DNA from: Branchiostoma floridae | Taxonomy: Eukaryota; Chordata; Leptocardii; Amphioxiformes; Branchiostomatidae | DNA: 64,000 bases | Direction: 5' to 3' | NCBI RefSeq assembly: GCF_000003815.2 | Contig: NC_049980.1 | Coordinates: forward strand, 5,503,346-5,567,345 | Part shown: piece after piece, positions 21,201 through 32,780 of the stretch | How positions within the stretch are numbered: the first letter of the stretch is position 1 | How the letters are laid out: the number at the start of each line of letters is the position of its first letter | The notes under the pieces: generated by a model | What the model saw: the letters and a program-made list of their open reading frames with translations, nothing else | Databases searched by the model: none | Told to the model about the DNA's origin: nothing | Translations under genes and position numbers: made by a program

Positions 21201-21480
21201 TTTGTTGTTTTCTTTTGTTGTCTGAACCAACGATGTTTGAAGCTCGTTTACCATTTACAGAAGTATTCAACAACAAAATCGGTCATTATGCTTGACCTGG
21301 TATTCCATTAAAATGGCTCTCTGACTTGGGTGTGACTACAGATAGTTTAACATACTACTCATCGTTCACAGGTACTGATTCATCTTTTCTACGTCATTAT
21401 ACCCGCCTTTTTCACTGGGGCGGCAACGAAATTTTCCATGTCGTAAACTTTCGTCTATTTATTCGAATGGTCGTCCCCAT

Positions 21481-21667
21481 TACTCTCCAAGCAGAAGTTG
21501 GACTCCGGCTATTTTTTGGCATTCATAGTCGTTTTCATCAGGCTTTTTATTTTGTACTTAAATCTTGATGTGTTCAGACCAAAAGACATCAAAATTTCAA
21601 TACAAAATAAAAAGCAAGACAAAAACGTCCAAAAACAGCCGGAACCTAACCTCTGCCTGGAGAGCAG
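21481..21667. mobile_element. Foldback MITE, family A copy 1
   Basis: It begins ACTCTCCAAGCAGAAGTTGG and ends with the near complement CCTCTGCCTGGAGAGCAG. The interior has facing GGCTATTTTTTGG and AAAAACAGCCGG arms. A second copy is at 23547-23707. Confidence 0.75.
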
Positions 21668-21954
21668 TCCCCGTATCGTGGACCATATCCGAGCGTTTTA
21701 TAACTTTTAGGGGGGGATGAAAAGAAGCAAAAACCTATGTAAAGCAACGCTTTAATTACAAATATTCCGCAGTATCAAAAGAAAAGTGCATCATCTCGGA
21801 TTCGAACCCGACACACCTCTTTATCCCCTATCAACTACTCAAAGAAACACCACAATGTCGATAAAGCGTGCTAATACAATTACGGGCGCGGTCAAATAGG
21901 TCGTGCGAGAGGATATAGGGATGGAGGGACATAGACAGAAGAGAGAGACAGAGC

Positions 21955-22022
21955 CTGTGTGTGTGCGTGTGTGCACGCGTGTGTGCACGTTTGTAAATGT
22001 GTGTGCGTGTGTGTGTGTATGT

Positions 22023-22053
<31 letters not shown>

Positions 22054-22071
22054 CGGTTGCGGGTGTGTGTC

Positions 22072-22103
<32 letters not shown>

Positions 22104-22212
22104 TGTGTGTGTGCGTGTGCGGGTGTGTGCACGCGGTTGTGTGTGCGTGTACGTGTGTGTGAGTATGTGCGTGCAGTGCGCGTGCTCGCGGGTGTATACG
22201 TGTGTGTGTGTG
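21955..22212 (+). repeat. Compound GT-rich microsatellite
   Basis: About 260 bases of GT repeat broken by GC, AT and GCGG interruptions. Cys/Val or His/Thr open frames across it are artefacts. Confidence 0.95.
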
Positions 22213-22575
22213 AGAGAGGGAGAGAGATAGATAGATAAAAGATATACAAATGGCCACTTGATAGATCAGCAATTACTAATAATAAGAGGATACCTCGCTC
22301 ATTCTACTTAACAAAGCATCGCTCTCTTCTACCCCAGACAGCAGGTTATATTTGCCCCCAAGGAACACGCTGTATGTTGACCTTTGAAAGTGACATATTC
22401 TGTCTACTGTATGAATTTATGAAATGATCATAGGCTTTGTCTATACCTTCTTGGGGGAAAGAGTTGTAGGCAGAGTAGAATAGCTTGAAACACACTCCAT
22501 AAATGTATGTAAAGTAAAGTTATAACACGAAAAACTAGCAAAAAAAATCGTAATAAAAAGATTTATGACTCATAT

Positions 22576-22735
22576 TCTTCCCGCCAAAATAAACAGCGCC
22601 AACTGATTTCTTCCGGCTCATTTGAAGGCATAAATGGCTGAACACCATCGATCACAATGACTCGTACGTTAGTGACACAGATATTATCAGTGACATAGAT
22701 TCGAAAACAACGACTGCTTCAAAGGTAAAGGTCGT
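22576..22735 (+). repeat. Duplicated segment, copy 1
   Basis: It starts TTCCCGCCAAAATAAACAGC and includes GCGCCAACTGATTTCTT and GTTAGTGACACAGAT. It is about 160 bases long and is matched by 23382-23532 in the same orientation. A foldback MITE begins 16 bases after it. Confidence 0.65.
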
Positions 22736-22750
22736 CTGTATATGTAATTA

Positions 22751-22965
22751 AGCCACCTTCGCAGACTTCTAGAGCGGCGGCGTTTATATTAAATTTGGAG
22801 AGCGCTGGTTCGCTATTTCCAACATGGGCTAAGGTTCTCTAGGACAGGAAAACAATACTCCCTTTCCCGTCATAGACAAAGAAATTTAGCGCATGTTGAA
22901 AATAGCAAATCGGGGCTTCCCCCCCAAAAAAAACGCAGTCACTCAAGAAGTCTGCGAAGGAGGCT
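22751..22965. mobile_element. Foldback MITE, family B
   Basis: Terminal arms AGCCACCTTCGCAGACTTCT and AGAAGTCTGCGAAGGAGGCT are complementary apart from one base. An inner pair around TTCGCTATTTCCAACATG and CATGTTGAAAATAGCAA is also inverted. The whole 215 bases would fold on itself. Confidence 0.8.
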
Positions 22966-23381
22966 ACTCTTAATGGCGACAGTATTATATGTCAACGAAG
23001 CATGTGCAAATTAAATAAACGGCTGAAAGGACTCTACGACTCTTGCACCTTCAGTGTAGTAGTTGGTATCTCACCCAGTGCGCAAATTTGACTGGTGTGG
23101 TGCAATGAAAATGAATGTGCTGAAATATTCGTCAAATCACTAATGTCATTTTGTTTTCGTGTTTTCTTATATCATTTTCAAGATTTAAACCACTGTTTTG
23201 TATTGCATACACAACATCGAAAATCTAGAAACGATCCATTCAAAATTATGCTGAATCTAACTTAGTCATTGGTCTCCCACATTTTGGTGTTTAAAAAATT
23301 TCGGAAATTTGTACGTTAGTTCACCAGGGCTCTCATACACCCCTCCCCACTCCCCGTAAACTAACCCGCCCAATGAACATC

Positions 23382-23532
23382 GTTCCCGCCAAAAATAAAT
23401 GGCGCCAATTGATTTCTTTCAGTTCGTTAAAGCACATAACTGAGTGAATGTCAACGATCGCATTATGCGTTAGTCACATAGATGTGATCTGCCAAACATG
23501 TAACAACGACTTCCTTAAAAGGAAAAGGTCAC
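23382..23532 (+). repeat. Duplicated segment, copy 2
   Basis: This is the partner of 22576-22735 (TTCCCGCCAAAAATAAATGG, GCGCCAATTGATTTCTTTC, GCGTTAGTCACATAGAT). A different MITE, family A, begins 15 bases after it. Confidence 0.65.
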
Positions 23533-23546
23533 CTATATTACTCTAC

Positions 23547-23707
23547 TACTCTCCAAGCAGAGGTTTGGCTCTGGCTGTTTTTTTTTAGGTTTTTTATTCT
23601 AGGTTTTGACTAGTATACAAGATAAAATATAAAATAGAAAGCCAGACAAAAACGAATAAAAAAACGTTACAAAAACAGCCGGAGCATAACCTCGGCTTGG
23701 GGAGTTA
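23547..23707. mobile_element. Foldback MITE, family A copy 2
   Basis: It begins ACTCTCCAAGCAGAGGTTTG and ends with the near complement AACCTCGGCTTGGGGAGT. Inner arms GGCTGTTTTTTTT and AAAAACAGCCGG face each other, as in copy 1 at 21481-21667. Confidence 0.75.
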
Positions 23708-24063
23708 CTAAGTCTCCACGCCATTTCTGTTTATAAATAATACGTATGGGAATGAAATGAACGGTATTTCACACCCTGTGTTTCTGTGCACACAACCAAA
23801 ACTCCTCAGCCACTCTTCTATACTACCTAATAAGATGTTGGTATTTTCTTACCAATTGCAGGGCACATTTTGTCATGAATACCAGGGAAAATTGTATTGC
23901 CAATGTGGTAAGAGTATTGAATTTCGTTCAGTGTATGATGTCGCCCTGTATTATTTCTATAGCTTAAGCAGTTTTAGCAAGGAGATAAATCCCTCTTGAG
24001 CCTGAATAAAAACTTCAACATTTAAGCTATGAAATCGTGTAGAACCGTCCAGGACGTAGTTTG
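23708..24063. other. Gene-free stretch
   Basis: The short open frame at 23757-23999 has no recognisable domain. Nothing else is supported here. Confidence 0.35.
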
Positions 24064-24280
24064 TTACCCCCCCCCCCCCCCCCCTCCACTACACGGTGAT
24101 CGCGCTGCGCTCTCACTGCGACCTAAATAGGATATGTGTAACCTTCGCTTTCAAACTGGTTATATCATACAAAAGTAAAAGTGTGACTGAGAAGATAACA
24201 AACACAAGTGTAACTAGAAAGGCCGACATTTGCTTGAGAGCAAATACAGCATATTTCAGCCATCTCCCTCCTCATGTAAG

Positions 24281-25110
24281 AATAGACTGTTCCAAAATCA
24301 CCCATGTGCAAAAATGGAACACTTCTGCTTAAAATGACTTCTAACTACTAATCACACTTATGAGCAAAAATGAATCTTACAAAACCTCCTTCAAGAATGG
24401 ACTATTCTAGTGCACCCCATGTAGAAAGTTAAAATAGACGACTTCAAAAACACTTCCGCTAAGTAATGGAATTTTGAATCATCAGCCGTCCAAAACCAAA
24501 AATGAAAAAAAAAACCTCTGTGCAAGAATCGACTCTTCCTGTTATACCCCTATGTAAATTGGAGCGATCCAAAAATAAATCAGCTAAAATAGGACATCGA
24601 CATAATCAACAAAGTCCACAAAATGAATTTAAAAGAATACCCCCTTCGTCGAAGAATGGTATCTCCCAGCACACCCTGTTTACAATTGCACAATAGTCCA
24701 GAAATACTCACAGTACATGGCCTTTTGTATAATAAGCAACCCAGTCCAAAACTGAATTTTAAAAAAGTCCCCCGTGCATGAATGGACTCTTCCAGATAAC
24801 ACCAGGCTTGCTAATTGGCTGCCAAATCCTCCTCATGTGCAGTCTTCAGGTGCGGGTCAAATTCCATTCAACAAATGGAATTCGGAATCATCACCCATGT
24901 CCAAAACTGAATTTTTTAAAAATCCCCCCTATGTGCAAAAATGGACTGTCCCAGTAGTAGTCTTACTTATGTCAAGTGGTTCAGTGCAAAAACACTTCCG
25001 CTAAAAAAACATTGGCATTATCACCAAAGTCTAAAAGTAAATTTTTAAAAACACCCCCTGTCCAACAATGGACTCTTCCAGCAAAACGAGCTTGCTCATT
25101 GGCTGGTCAT
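24281..25110 (+). repeat. Degenerate tandem array, unit about 125 bp, about 7 copies
   Basis: A motif like AGAATGGACTCTTCCAG starts near 24281, 24393, 24528, 24653, 24779, 24939 and 25065. Between motifs each unit has an AAATGAATTTTAAAAA-type tract and a CACCCCC tract. It is non-coding. Confidence 0.7.
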
Positions 25111-25379
25111 TAATTGGATTTACCTTGTCCCCCAACCACCTGGATGTCTATGGACTAGGTAGGTAGGTAGATAATTGGATCTACCTGGCACACCTGTGGC
25201 CCTGACACACCAGAATGACCTAGAGGTCGTTGACCTCGGCACTTCAATCTCACATATCCAAAACTCTCCCACAAAAACCTCCTTAAGGAGCCATTTTGAA
25301 GTGATTTATACCAAATATTATACATGGATCCTTTGAATAAGTATCTAGGGCACCTCTGTCCCAAATTTCAGGTCATTTG

Positions 25380-25680
25380 GATGTAATACCATGGTACAGG
25401 GGGCCAAATTATACAGTTTTGGTCCAAAAGTTGCAATAAAACCTTAATAAAATCATTTAAGGAGCAGATATGAAAAAAATTAAAAAAACACATTTTGGTA
25501 TTGGCTCACTCTACCCTTGTGCCAAATTTCAGGTCATTCGGTCCAGGAACGGCGGAGATGAATCACTTTGAAGATTTGACAGGAGAAAGAAAGAAAGAAA
25601 GAAACATTACGAATACAATATATTTCACCATACTATGTATGGCTGAAATATAAAAAGATTCGTTTCTTTTCTATACAATT
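25380..25680 (+). repeat. Interspersed repeat with GAAA microsatellite
   Basis: It contains two CCAAATTTCAGGTCATT blocks (one at 25351-25379, one near 25511) and a (GAAA)n run at 25583-25605, then ATTACGAATACAATATATTTC and TATGGCTGAAATAT. This is the end of a common invertebrate-type repeat. Confidence 0.55.
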
Positions 25681-25757
25681 CGTTGAGCGATATGTCAAAT
25701 TCTAGGTCACAGAGAGAGCGCGGCGAGAGCGCCGTCCTAGTGGAAAGGGAGTATTAT

Positions 25758-26458
25758 AAGGCAAGCAATTTTGCTCAAAATTGTAGTCTTTTTGTGGGGA
25801 GAGGGATTTTGGAGATAAGCGCACCTCAAACAGCGAGTGAAACATCACACGATCGGTGATCGCTGGCCAGCTTCCAAGTCTTACTGAAGCCAGTCAGACA
25901 AAAAAGGCACAACTATAACAACGAGGGATTAGTATCCCGTGGAGCTCAAAATATATAGCAAGAAACTACATACTACTAGCACTTTGGCGATCACTCACCT
26001 GTGTTCAAATGGGTGGTTGACAAAGCAGCAAGAAGAAAAGAAAGAAATTTCACCAAACGCACTGAAGTACCCATCCTCTCCTCCTGGTACGACATGTAGC
26101 CGACTTGTGCCCGATTCCCTCCCGAGGAATCGCAAATGTCTCCCGATTTCTAAGGCCCAAAGTTTGAGGGGGAAAATCCGTGATACGAATCCAAACTGAA
26201 TGCTGCCTTATAGCTCTCGCGATTGCTAATTACAAAGTCAAGAAGAATTTTAAAAATCCGAGATAAAAAGAATCCAACATGAATCCTGCTTCGCGCTTGT
26301 CAAAACTCGACTGAATTGTGAACAAAGGGTCCCACAGATGTTAGGCGTTACCAATACTGTGTCACACACGTTAAAGCAATGACGTTATCCAAGGCGCGCC
26401 AGAGCCGAGCAAATTGTGCACAATTTTGCATCAATCATTTTCGTCAATTACCCCGTTA
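25758..26458. other. Gene-free stretch
   Basis: I see no domain or RNA gene. The open frame at 25939-26199 is not supported by any motif. Confidence 0.35.
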
Positions 26459-26697
26459 AGGTGACATCTCATTGCACTTGGGGCCGCCACCAGTGCGACA
26501 ATGCGGGGTTTGTAATATTACAAAGAATTTCAGAGGTTAAGAACGGATTTTCTTACGTCTTGCGTATTGTGTTGTCTTCTAAGTCATGCTTTTACGCAAG
26601 ACGCAATATATAAATCATACAAATCGGCGAAAATAACACATTAGTGAACGAACCATGCAGTACCGCACCGGTACCCCAAGTGCAGTGAGATACCACC
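26459..26697. mobile_element. Foldback MITE, family C
   Basis: The left arm GTGACATCTCATTGCACTTG is matched by the complement of the right arm (CCAAGTGCAGTGAGATACCA near 26679-26698). The centre has a further inverted pair around ACGTCTTGCGTATT and ACGCAAGACGCAAT. Confidence 0.65.
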
Positions 26698-28806
26698 ATT
26701 AGTCCAGATGATATATCAGTCCACTTGGCTATCCGTGTCATAACCTGCAAAGTGAATGGCAAAAAAACAGAAGTACCTGATCGTAATTGTACATTTTAAA
26801 ACAGCTTTTTCTACTTCCAAAGTGTCTAAATTTTAAATGAATGAATCCGTGCAACAATAGGTAAATTTTACAATGAGTTGGGTATTTGATATCCAGTTAT
26901 ATCCTTCATTTTTTCGATAAGTGTATTTTTTAGACACACTGTAGGAAGACAAAATGTGCCTTTTTTCGCAAACGTTGATAAACCAGATATGGTGTGATTT
27001 AAGCGCTCAAGTCAATCTGTTAACAACATTGTATGAAAGGGCGACAGTAACGATTAAGCTTTTGAGCTGTAAGACCTATTGTTGAATAAATAGTTGACAT
27101 TCACAGGGCATACAGTCAGAGTGGACTATACCATTATTGATCGTTGTCGAGGAAGATAAGCCAAGAAGAAGAGGAAGAAGATAGAGACCTTGTTTAAAGT
27201 TCAACGCTGTAGTATAAATCCAACATTTTTATGTAATCTTTTGTTCATGCGTAATAATATATCATCTTTTGTTGTAGGGCCTAATGGTTAAATGTAATGT
27301 ATTTTACTACGTTTACTTTCGTGTCCAATCATACAGGAATAAAGGATGAAAATTGATGAATGAATGAGTGAACGAAATGAAAGGATCAATGCGATTACAT
27401 CGTGAATCCACCATGCAAAGGATTTCCACGGATTTCTACCATTTAAACAAGAGTTCGTAGACCTCAGGCCTGCATGAAATGTATTGGGTTTCTGTAGACC
27501 TATTGTGTATTTTTGCCTTTTTGTCTGTGGTACGTGGTTGGAAAAATGAGCTTTTTACCGTGTTGGTTGTGCACCATGCAAAAGTCTGACTCTGAAATTC
27601 CATTTTCTGAATTTGTAAGTTTGGACATGGATGAACATTACTTATTTTGGATTTCTTAAGTATGTAACCAACCACAGTACTTTGAAGTTGTTGAGACGCT
27701 ACCTTTTTTTGTCTCAGATGGCCCATGCACATGTAGTTACTCTGTCACATGATATACTAATATCTTCCTATTTCAATGTACTGACCTAATGCAGCTGCTA
27801 AGTCTCCTTGGTTTGTGTTCTTCCAATGATATTCATTAAAGATTTATTTCTGGGGTGTTATTCACTTGACATCGGAATGTTACTCGCATAATTTGACCAA
27901 TGATACTTTTATCTGTAGTTCCATAGACATTAGACAATATGAATAGTGGTAGCCCCCATGCAGCAGCAACAGTTAGTCCCCAGGGTGGTATGATATTTTC
28001 ATTCAATCCATCCAACCCAAACCTAAATCTCCTGTAGTATCTAAGCCAAATTTAACAGCACAATTTACTATGAAAAATGTCCTTGTCAATCCCATTTATA
28101 GATGGCAAGCTGCTGGCAATGGAAGCTTTGAAAAGTTCAGAAGCTGTTGTAGTCAGAGCAAACACCCAGCAAACATCCCCGCAAACCAATGAGCAGTTGC
28201 TTAGAAGGGGAATTTCATCATATATTTGCCGCGACAAAATGCAACAAACGATACTGAATTCAAAACAGAACAAAGCTAAGCCTCCACCACTTAACCCTGC
28301 CTGTACCATAGATTAAGCAGGCCCAAAAACCAAGCGAATATGACTAGCCCAAAACAACAAATTACCTGTATACAGTATGGAAATGGCATTACCAAAGAAA
28401 CAAAAAGAAACACAGGACAAATCATACACATACCTTTCTCTTATGCCCACACTCTATACAGTTCTCCTCCACGTTAGAAAATTGCATCTTCTTCTGTTTA
28501 AGTTCAAGTTCAACCATGATTGCCAACAGGGTAAAGGAACTTGTACCGGAACTTAAAACTCAGTACTATACAGCTCTAGAAACACCACAAAGAGTAATAA
28601 GCAAACTCCAATTATACCTGACCAACAGATATATAATCTGGCACACTCCTGTCATCTGGCAAACTGTCAGTGCCACTAAGTAACCTGATACATTGAAGGT
28701 GGCCCAGGCCAGATGATGGTTCTACACCCAACCATAATCTGTTTTTAAAACCAAGCAGATATTGGGAGGATGCCCCAACCACACTAAAACAGGGTCAACC
28801 TATACA
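26698..28806. other. Gene-free stretch with LINE-like tail near 27340
   Basis: Near 27340-27385 a GGAATAAAGGATGAAAATTG block with (TGAA)n-like ending resembles a LINE 3' end on the plus strand. Upstream, at 27170-27185, an AAGAAGAAGAGGAAGAAGA tract may be the end of its ORF. Nothing else is recognised. Confidence 0.35.
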
Positions 28807-29435
28807 GTATCAAGTTCAAGCACTAGGAGGCCCAAAATCAAACCTGACCACCAGGACACCACAAACAACTCACGTACCAAATGGCAACACAATGGCACCT
28901 TGCGTTCCGGAGATACAGCGCACGCCCCGTGCCCGCACAAAAGGTAACCTAAAATGTCAAGTTCAAGCACCAAGGGCGCCAAAATCAAAATTGAGCATTA
29001 TTCAGCCACCGCCGACACATGTGCCAAATATCATCGCGCCAGCACCAGCCGTTCAGAAGATATAACTCCGGAAACACCCCTCCCGGACACAAAATTCGAC
29101 CTGCCGGGTCAAGTTCAAACGCGACAAGGCCCAAAGTCAATCCTAGGCAACAGGCAACAACCCCCCACCCATGCACCAAAAATCGTCGCAATCGCGCGTA
29201 TCGTTCCGGACACACAGCGCCAAAAGTGCCCCAAAAACACCAAAAATGCCACCTTCAATGCCAAGGTCAAGCGCCAGGAGGCCCAAAATCACACCTGAGT
29301 GTCAGGCTACCACCCCCAACCCACGTACCAAAAATCGTCGTGCTCGCACCATCCGTTCACGAGATACAGCGCCCTACATCCCCGGCTACCGAAAAGTTCC
29401 CACCAGCATCAAAACCATACCCGCATACATGCAGT
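28807..29435 (+). repeat. Tandem array, unit about 149 bp, four copies to the gap
   Basis: Units start with TCAAGTTCAAGCACTAGGAG near 28807 and with related sequence near 28956, 29105 and 29266. Each has GCCCAAAATC, CCAAAAATCGTCG and CCGGAGATACAGCGCC-like blocks. The array runs into the N gap at 29436, so its true length is unknown. Long Pro/Thr/Lys-rich open frames here follow the repeat. Confidence 0.75.
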
Positions 29436-29535
29436 NNNNNNNNNNNNNNNNNNNNNNNNNNNNNNNNNNNNNNNNNNNNNNNNNNNNNNNNNNNNNNNNN
29501 NNNNNNNNNNNNNNNNNNNNNNNNNNNNNNNNNNN
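29436..29535. other. Assembly gap, 100 N
   Basis: Exactly 100 undetermined bases, a common placeholder size. It interrupts the ~149-bp array. Confidence 1.
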
Positions 29536-29869
29536 GCACATAAAGAGAACCACGTACTTTTCGTCAGTTGACCTTTATCTAAAGCCAGTAATTATCAATA
29601 ACCACACCGTTCACCGGTACGTGACTCACCACACTTGGAGTTTGACGGCGAGAAAGTTGTTTGACTGGTTCATTTTTTACGCCCGTGCTGATTCAATCTA
29701 TGAGTGCCATCCGTGTACGAATTATTTTTTGGTCCGTTTGCAGAAAAAAAAATGTTCGACCATACTATAAATCTCACAGTACAAAGCTGCTCTAAAACAC
29801 TGTCACACGGGGGGGTCACATTTTGCAAAATCGATCTTGACCTTCGTCTTCCTGTGTCCTACACACTAC

Positions 29870-29872
<3 letters not shown>

Positions 29873-29910
<38 letters not shown>

Positions 29911-29974
29911 TACTACTACACACAAACACACACACACACACACACACAAACGCACACACACACACAAACACACA

Positions 29975-30018
<44 letters not shown>
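29873..30018 (+). repeat. CA-rich microsatellite
   Basis: An almost pure CA dinucleotide tract with TACTACTACA and CAAA interruptions. Confidence 0.95.
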
Positions 30019-30020
<2 letters not shown>

Positions 30021-30050
30021 GTATTGTCCCTATGGCTTCCAGCTATCGGA

Positions 30051-30146
30051 GTGAGTGAGTGAGTGAGTGAGTGAGTGAGTGAGTGAGTGAGTGAGTGAGT
30101 GAGTGAGTGAGTGAGTGAGTGAGTGAGTGAGTGAGTGAGTGAGTGA
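30051..30146 (+). repeat. GTGA tetranucleotide array, 24 uninterrupted copies
   Basis: About 96 bases of perfect GTGA/GAGT repeat. A tetranucleotide run this perfect is young or recently slipped. Confidence 0.95.
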
Positions 30147-30470
30147 CAAATTACAAAGAGTGCCACTTTTAGAATCCCACTTCTTTGTTCTGTTAACAAA
30201 AACATGTATTCAAAGTTCAAACGTATTTTATACACTTGTATTGCGAGTTGCTTATTTGCTTATCAAAATTTACCTCAAAGCAGGTACTGGTAGATGGGTG
30301 ATGTAACAAGTGTGTTCACCTATACCGGCTCCCAGCTTGGCATGACATACAGTGGATTCAAGTATAAAGGATTAGCAATTGTTCGTCTAACATTAACATA
30401 AAAAACAGCACAATTAAAACATAGATCATCAAAGAAAATGATTAAACGTACACTCACATCTGAGGCTCTC

Positions 30471-30610
30471 ATTTGAACCTCAGTGAAGTGAGAAAATTAA
30501 TGCAAGGTGCCTTTTTCCAAGGGCACAACATCGGAGCATGTCATGGGATTCGAACCAAGAATAACTGGGGTCTGGGCCAAACACCCTACCCATGCATTCG
30601 CGACCTATGC
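30471..30610 (-). mobile_element. SINE fragment with B box
   Basis: On the minus strand it has a degenerate A box region near 30600, GGTTCGAATCC at 30546-30556, and the GTGCCCTTGGAAAAAGGCAC block that also follows the B box in the SINE at 15541-16043. Confidence 0.65.
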
Positions 30611-31834
30611 AACCAAATTATGTGGCCGATGAGTGTTCCTGCCATCTTGGTGTATATGACGGGACCCGTTTCAAGAACGTGTTTGGCCGTGTTGACCTGT
30701 AGTAACGTTAACCCCAGAGCCTCGTTGTACGCTACTCTGAAATTGCAGCTAGATTTCCTACTTTTAGGCAGCTCAGACTGTCCAACAAGAAATGTAAGTA
30801 AAGCAAAACATATTGGCACTTTACCTGCGTAAGGTGATGTTTACTGGACCATCAGTACGTCTCGGTAGTTCGCTTTGAAGTTGGATTCCAACGGAGTCCC
30901 TTTGTTCTCTTTTGACGCCCTCCCACGTTTCCATCTTGCCGTCGTTGTCAAATTTTGAGGCCAAGTTTTTCATAAACGCAGTATGTTTCTATCATTCATC
31001 AGTTCTCTGAAGATGCATGAATAGTTATCCTGTAACAATCCACTACGATTCTCTTCCGATGACACGTAAATTAACTTTGAAACACTTTTTGAATAGTGTT
31101 GACAGGAACGCTCTGAAAATCCCAAGCTGGTGGTTAAAAGCGCCTCCTATCCAATTGCGATCGCGATGATTTGACGGTGACTCAATGGTAGGCAAAAAGC
31201 AGGTGTTTAGCAAAAGGTCAATTTACATCTTAACCAGTAATTTGATATGCTAATTTAGGTATCAATTTCAATCCGATCTACTGACATCCTAGTTAGCACC
31301 AGCCGTCGAATACCCCGGATATAAACAGCAACAGCGATCGCTGGTATTGTCAACTGCTGTCTTGGTGAGAAAACATTCATTTATCTAAGAGGAAGAAAGG
31401 GGTGTTATGCTGTTCGCAGTTGTATCTCACGATCTCTTTGCTGCATTACTATGTCATATATGGTCTGCCATGCTGTGTGGTGGTATGTGGGGGATGATGC
31501 ACTTTTTTACTCCTTATTATTAGCTGCCTGCATAAATACTACATGTGATAGTTTAGAAATCACCCCTATCTTTATGGCATTGTGGAACTGACCATCGATG
31601 ACGTCGGGTTGTTTGGGCTTTCGATAATTGGCTTATCTCCAAGAAGACGTTGCGTCAGTTTCTTCGATCGTTTCTTCAGGCTGTTCAGTCATGGTATCAA
31701 TTATAGCTTCATGGTTCAGTCAGCTGCCTGTGGCGTCCACGGTAGCGGAGTAATCTCCAAGCAGATCCTACGGTAGCATAAGATAGTATCAAAAACTCCC
31801 GAAGCTAAGGAGCGTAAACGACCTAGGAGTGTGC

Positions 31835-31839
<5 letters not shown>
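30611..31839. other. Gene-free stretch
   Basis: No gene is recognised. Near 31750-31835 an AGCAGATCCTACGGTAGC and GGAGCGTAAACGACCTAGG block looks like the edge of an interspersed element. Confidence 0.3.

Positions 31840-31900
<61 letters not shown>
31840..31900 (+). repeat. CA microsatellite
   Basis: A pure CA dinucleotide run, followed by CGCACGCATGCAC-type interruptions. Confidence 0.95.
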
Positions 31901-31904
<4 letters not shown>

Positions 31905-32008
31905 CGCACACGCACGCATGCACAAACAAACAAACAGAAACACCGATTTTCAAAATTGTCCGCCTTTCGAGTCACGTGATTACTGTTTCATGACGTCACT
32001 AGCCCCTG

Positions 32009-32508
32009 NNNNNNNNNNNNNNNNNNNNNNNNNNNNNNNNNNNNNNNNNNNNNNNNNNNNNNNNNNNNNNNNNNNNNNNNNNNNNNNNNNNNNNNNNNNN
32101 NNNNNNNNNNNNNNNNNNNNNNNNNNNNNNNNNNNNNNNNNNNNNNNNNNNNNNNNNNNNNNNNNNNNNNNNNNNNNNNNNNNNNNNNNNNNNNNNNNNN
32201 NNNNNNNNNNNNNNNNNNNNNNNNNNNNNNNNNNNNNNNNNNNNNNNNNNNNNNNNNNNNNNNNNNNNNNNNNNNNNNNNNNNNNNNNNNNNNNNNNNNN
32301 NNNNNNNNNNNNNNNNNNNNNNNNNNNNNNNNNNNNNNNNNNNNNNNNNNNNNNNNNNNNNNNNNNNNNNNNNNNNNNNNNNNNNNNNNNNNNNNNNNNN
32401 NNNNNNNNNNNNNNNNNNNNNNNNNNNNNNNNNNNNNNNNNNNNNNNNNNNNNNNNNNNNNNNNNNNNNNNNNNNNNNNNNNNNNNNNNNNNNNNNNNNN
32501 NNNNNNNN
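32009..32508. other. Assembly gap, 500 N
   Basis: Exactly 500 undetermined bases. It could hide exons of the sacsin gene or of a neighbour. Confidence 1.
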
Positions 32509-32539
32509 TCTCGGGGCCTACCAGACTGCGCAGGCAATG

Positions 32540-32780
32540 AAGCGATCCCGGCCACATAGGTCGTACGATCGTCGCACGATTTTGATGCCATAGAATTCTC
32601 AAGCTGGTCGTGACAGGACCAACCTCCAACATGGATCCAAAACAACATTTTGTGTACCAACACAGTTGAACTTTTGTGGAGGCGTACGTTTTTGTCCTCC
32701 AAAATGCCCGGAGTTAGCGATAGTATGACGATCGTACGACATTTGCGATCGCGCCCTTAAGGGCCAAATCAGACCCTAAC
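32540..32780. repeat. CGTACGATCGT-type foldback repeat
   Basis: A GGTCGTACGATCGTCGCACG block (32558-32577) faces a GACGATCGTACGACATTTGC block (32727-32746); the two share the inverted core GTCGTACGATCGTC. The right end is extended by CGATCGCGCCCTTAAGGGCC. Confidence 0.55.

Larger units (their letters stand above)
24064..25757. mobile_element. Inverted-terminal-repeat element enclosing a tandem array
   Basis: The left end, a 19-base C run (24067-24085) then TCCACTACACGG and a GC-rich block to GCGACCT, is an imperfect inverted copy of the right end at about 25705-25757 (AGGTCACAGAGAGAGCGCGG to TAGTGGAAAGGGAG). The interior is a ~125-bp tandem array followed by the widespread CCAAATTTCAGGTCATT repeat. 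This is probably a non-autonomous DNA element, but the family is unknown. Confidence 0.55.

Noticed and set aside
21839-22272. Long His/Thr and Cys/Val open frames
   Set aside because: They are translations of GT/CA microsatellites; the same applies near 29.8, 31.8, 33.4 and 34.9 kb.
28954-29435. Basic, Pro/Lys-rich open frames on the plus strand
   Set aside because: They follow the ~149-bp repeat units in several frames equally, so there is no single conserved protein.
31831-32702. Open frames of about 240 residues crossing the 500-N run
   Set aside because: Most of each frame is undetermined sequence; the frames over the 29.4, 35.2 and 56.1 kb gaps are rejected for the same reason.
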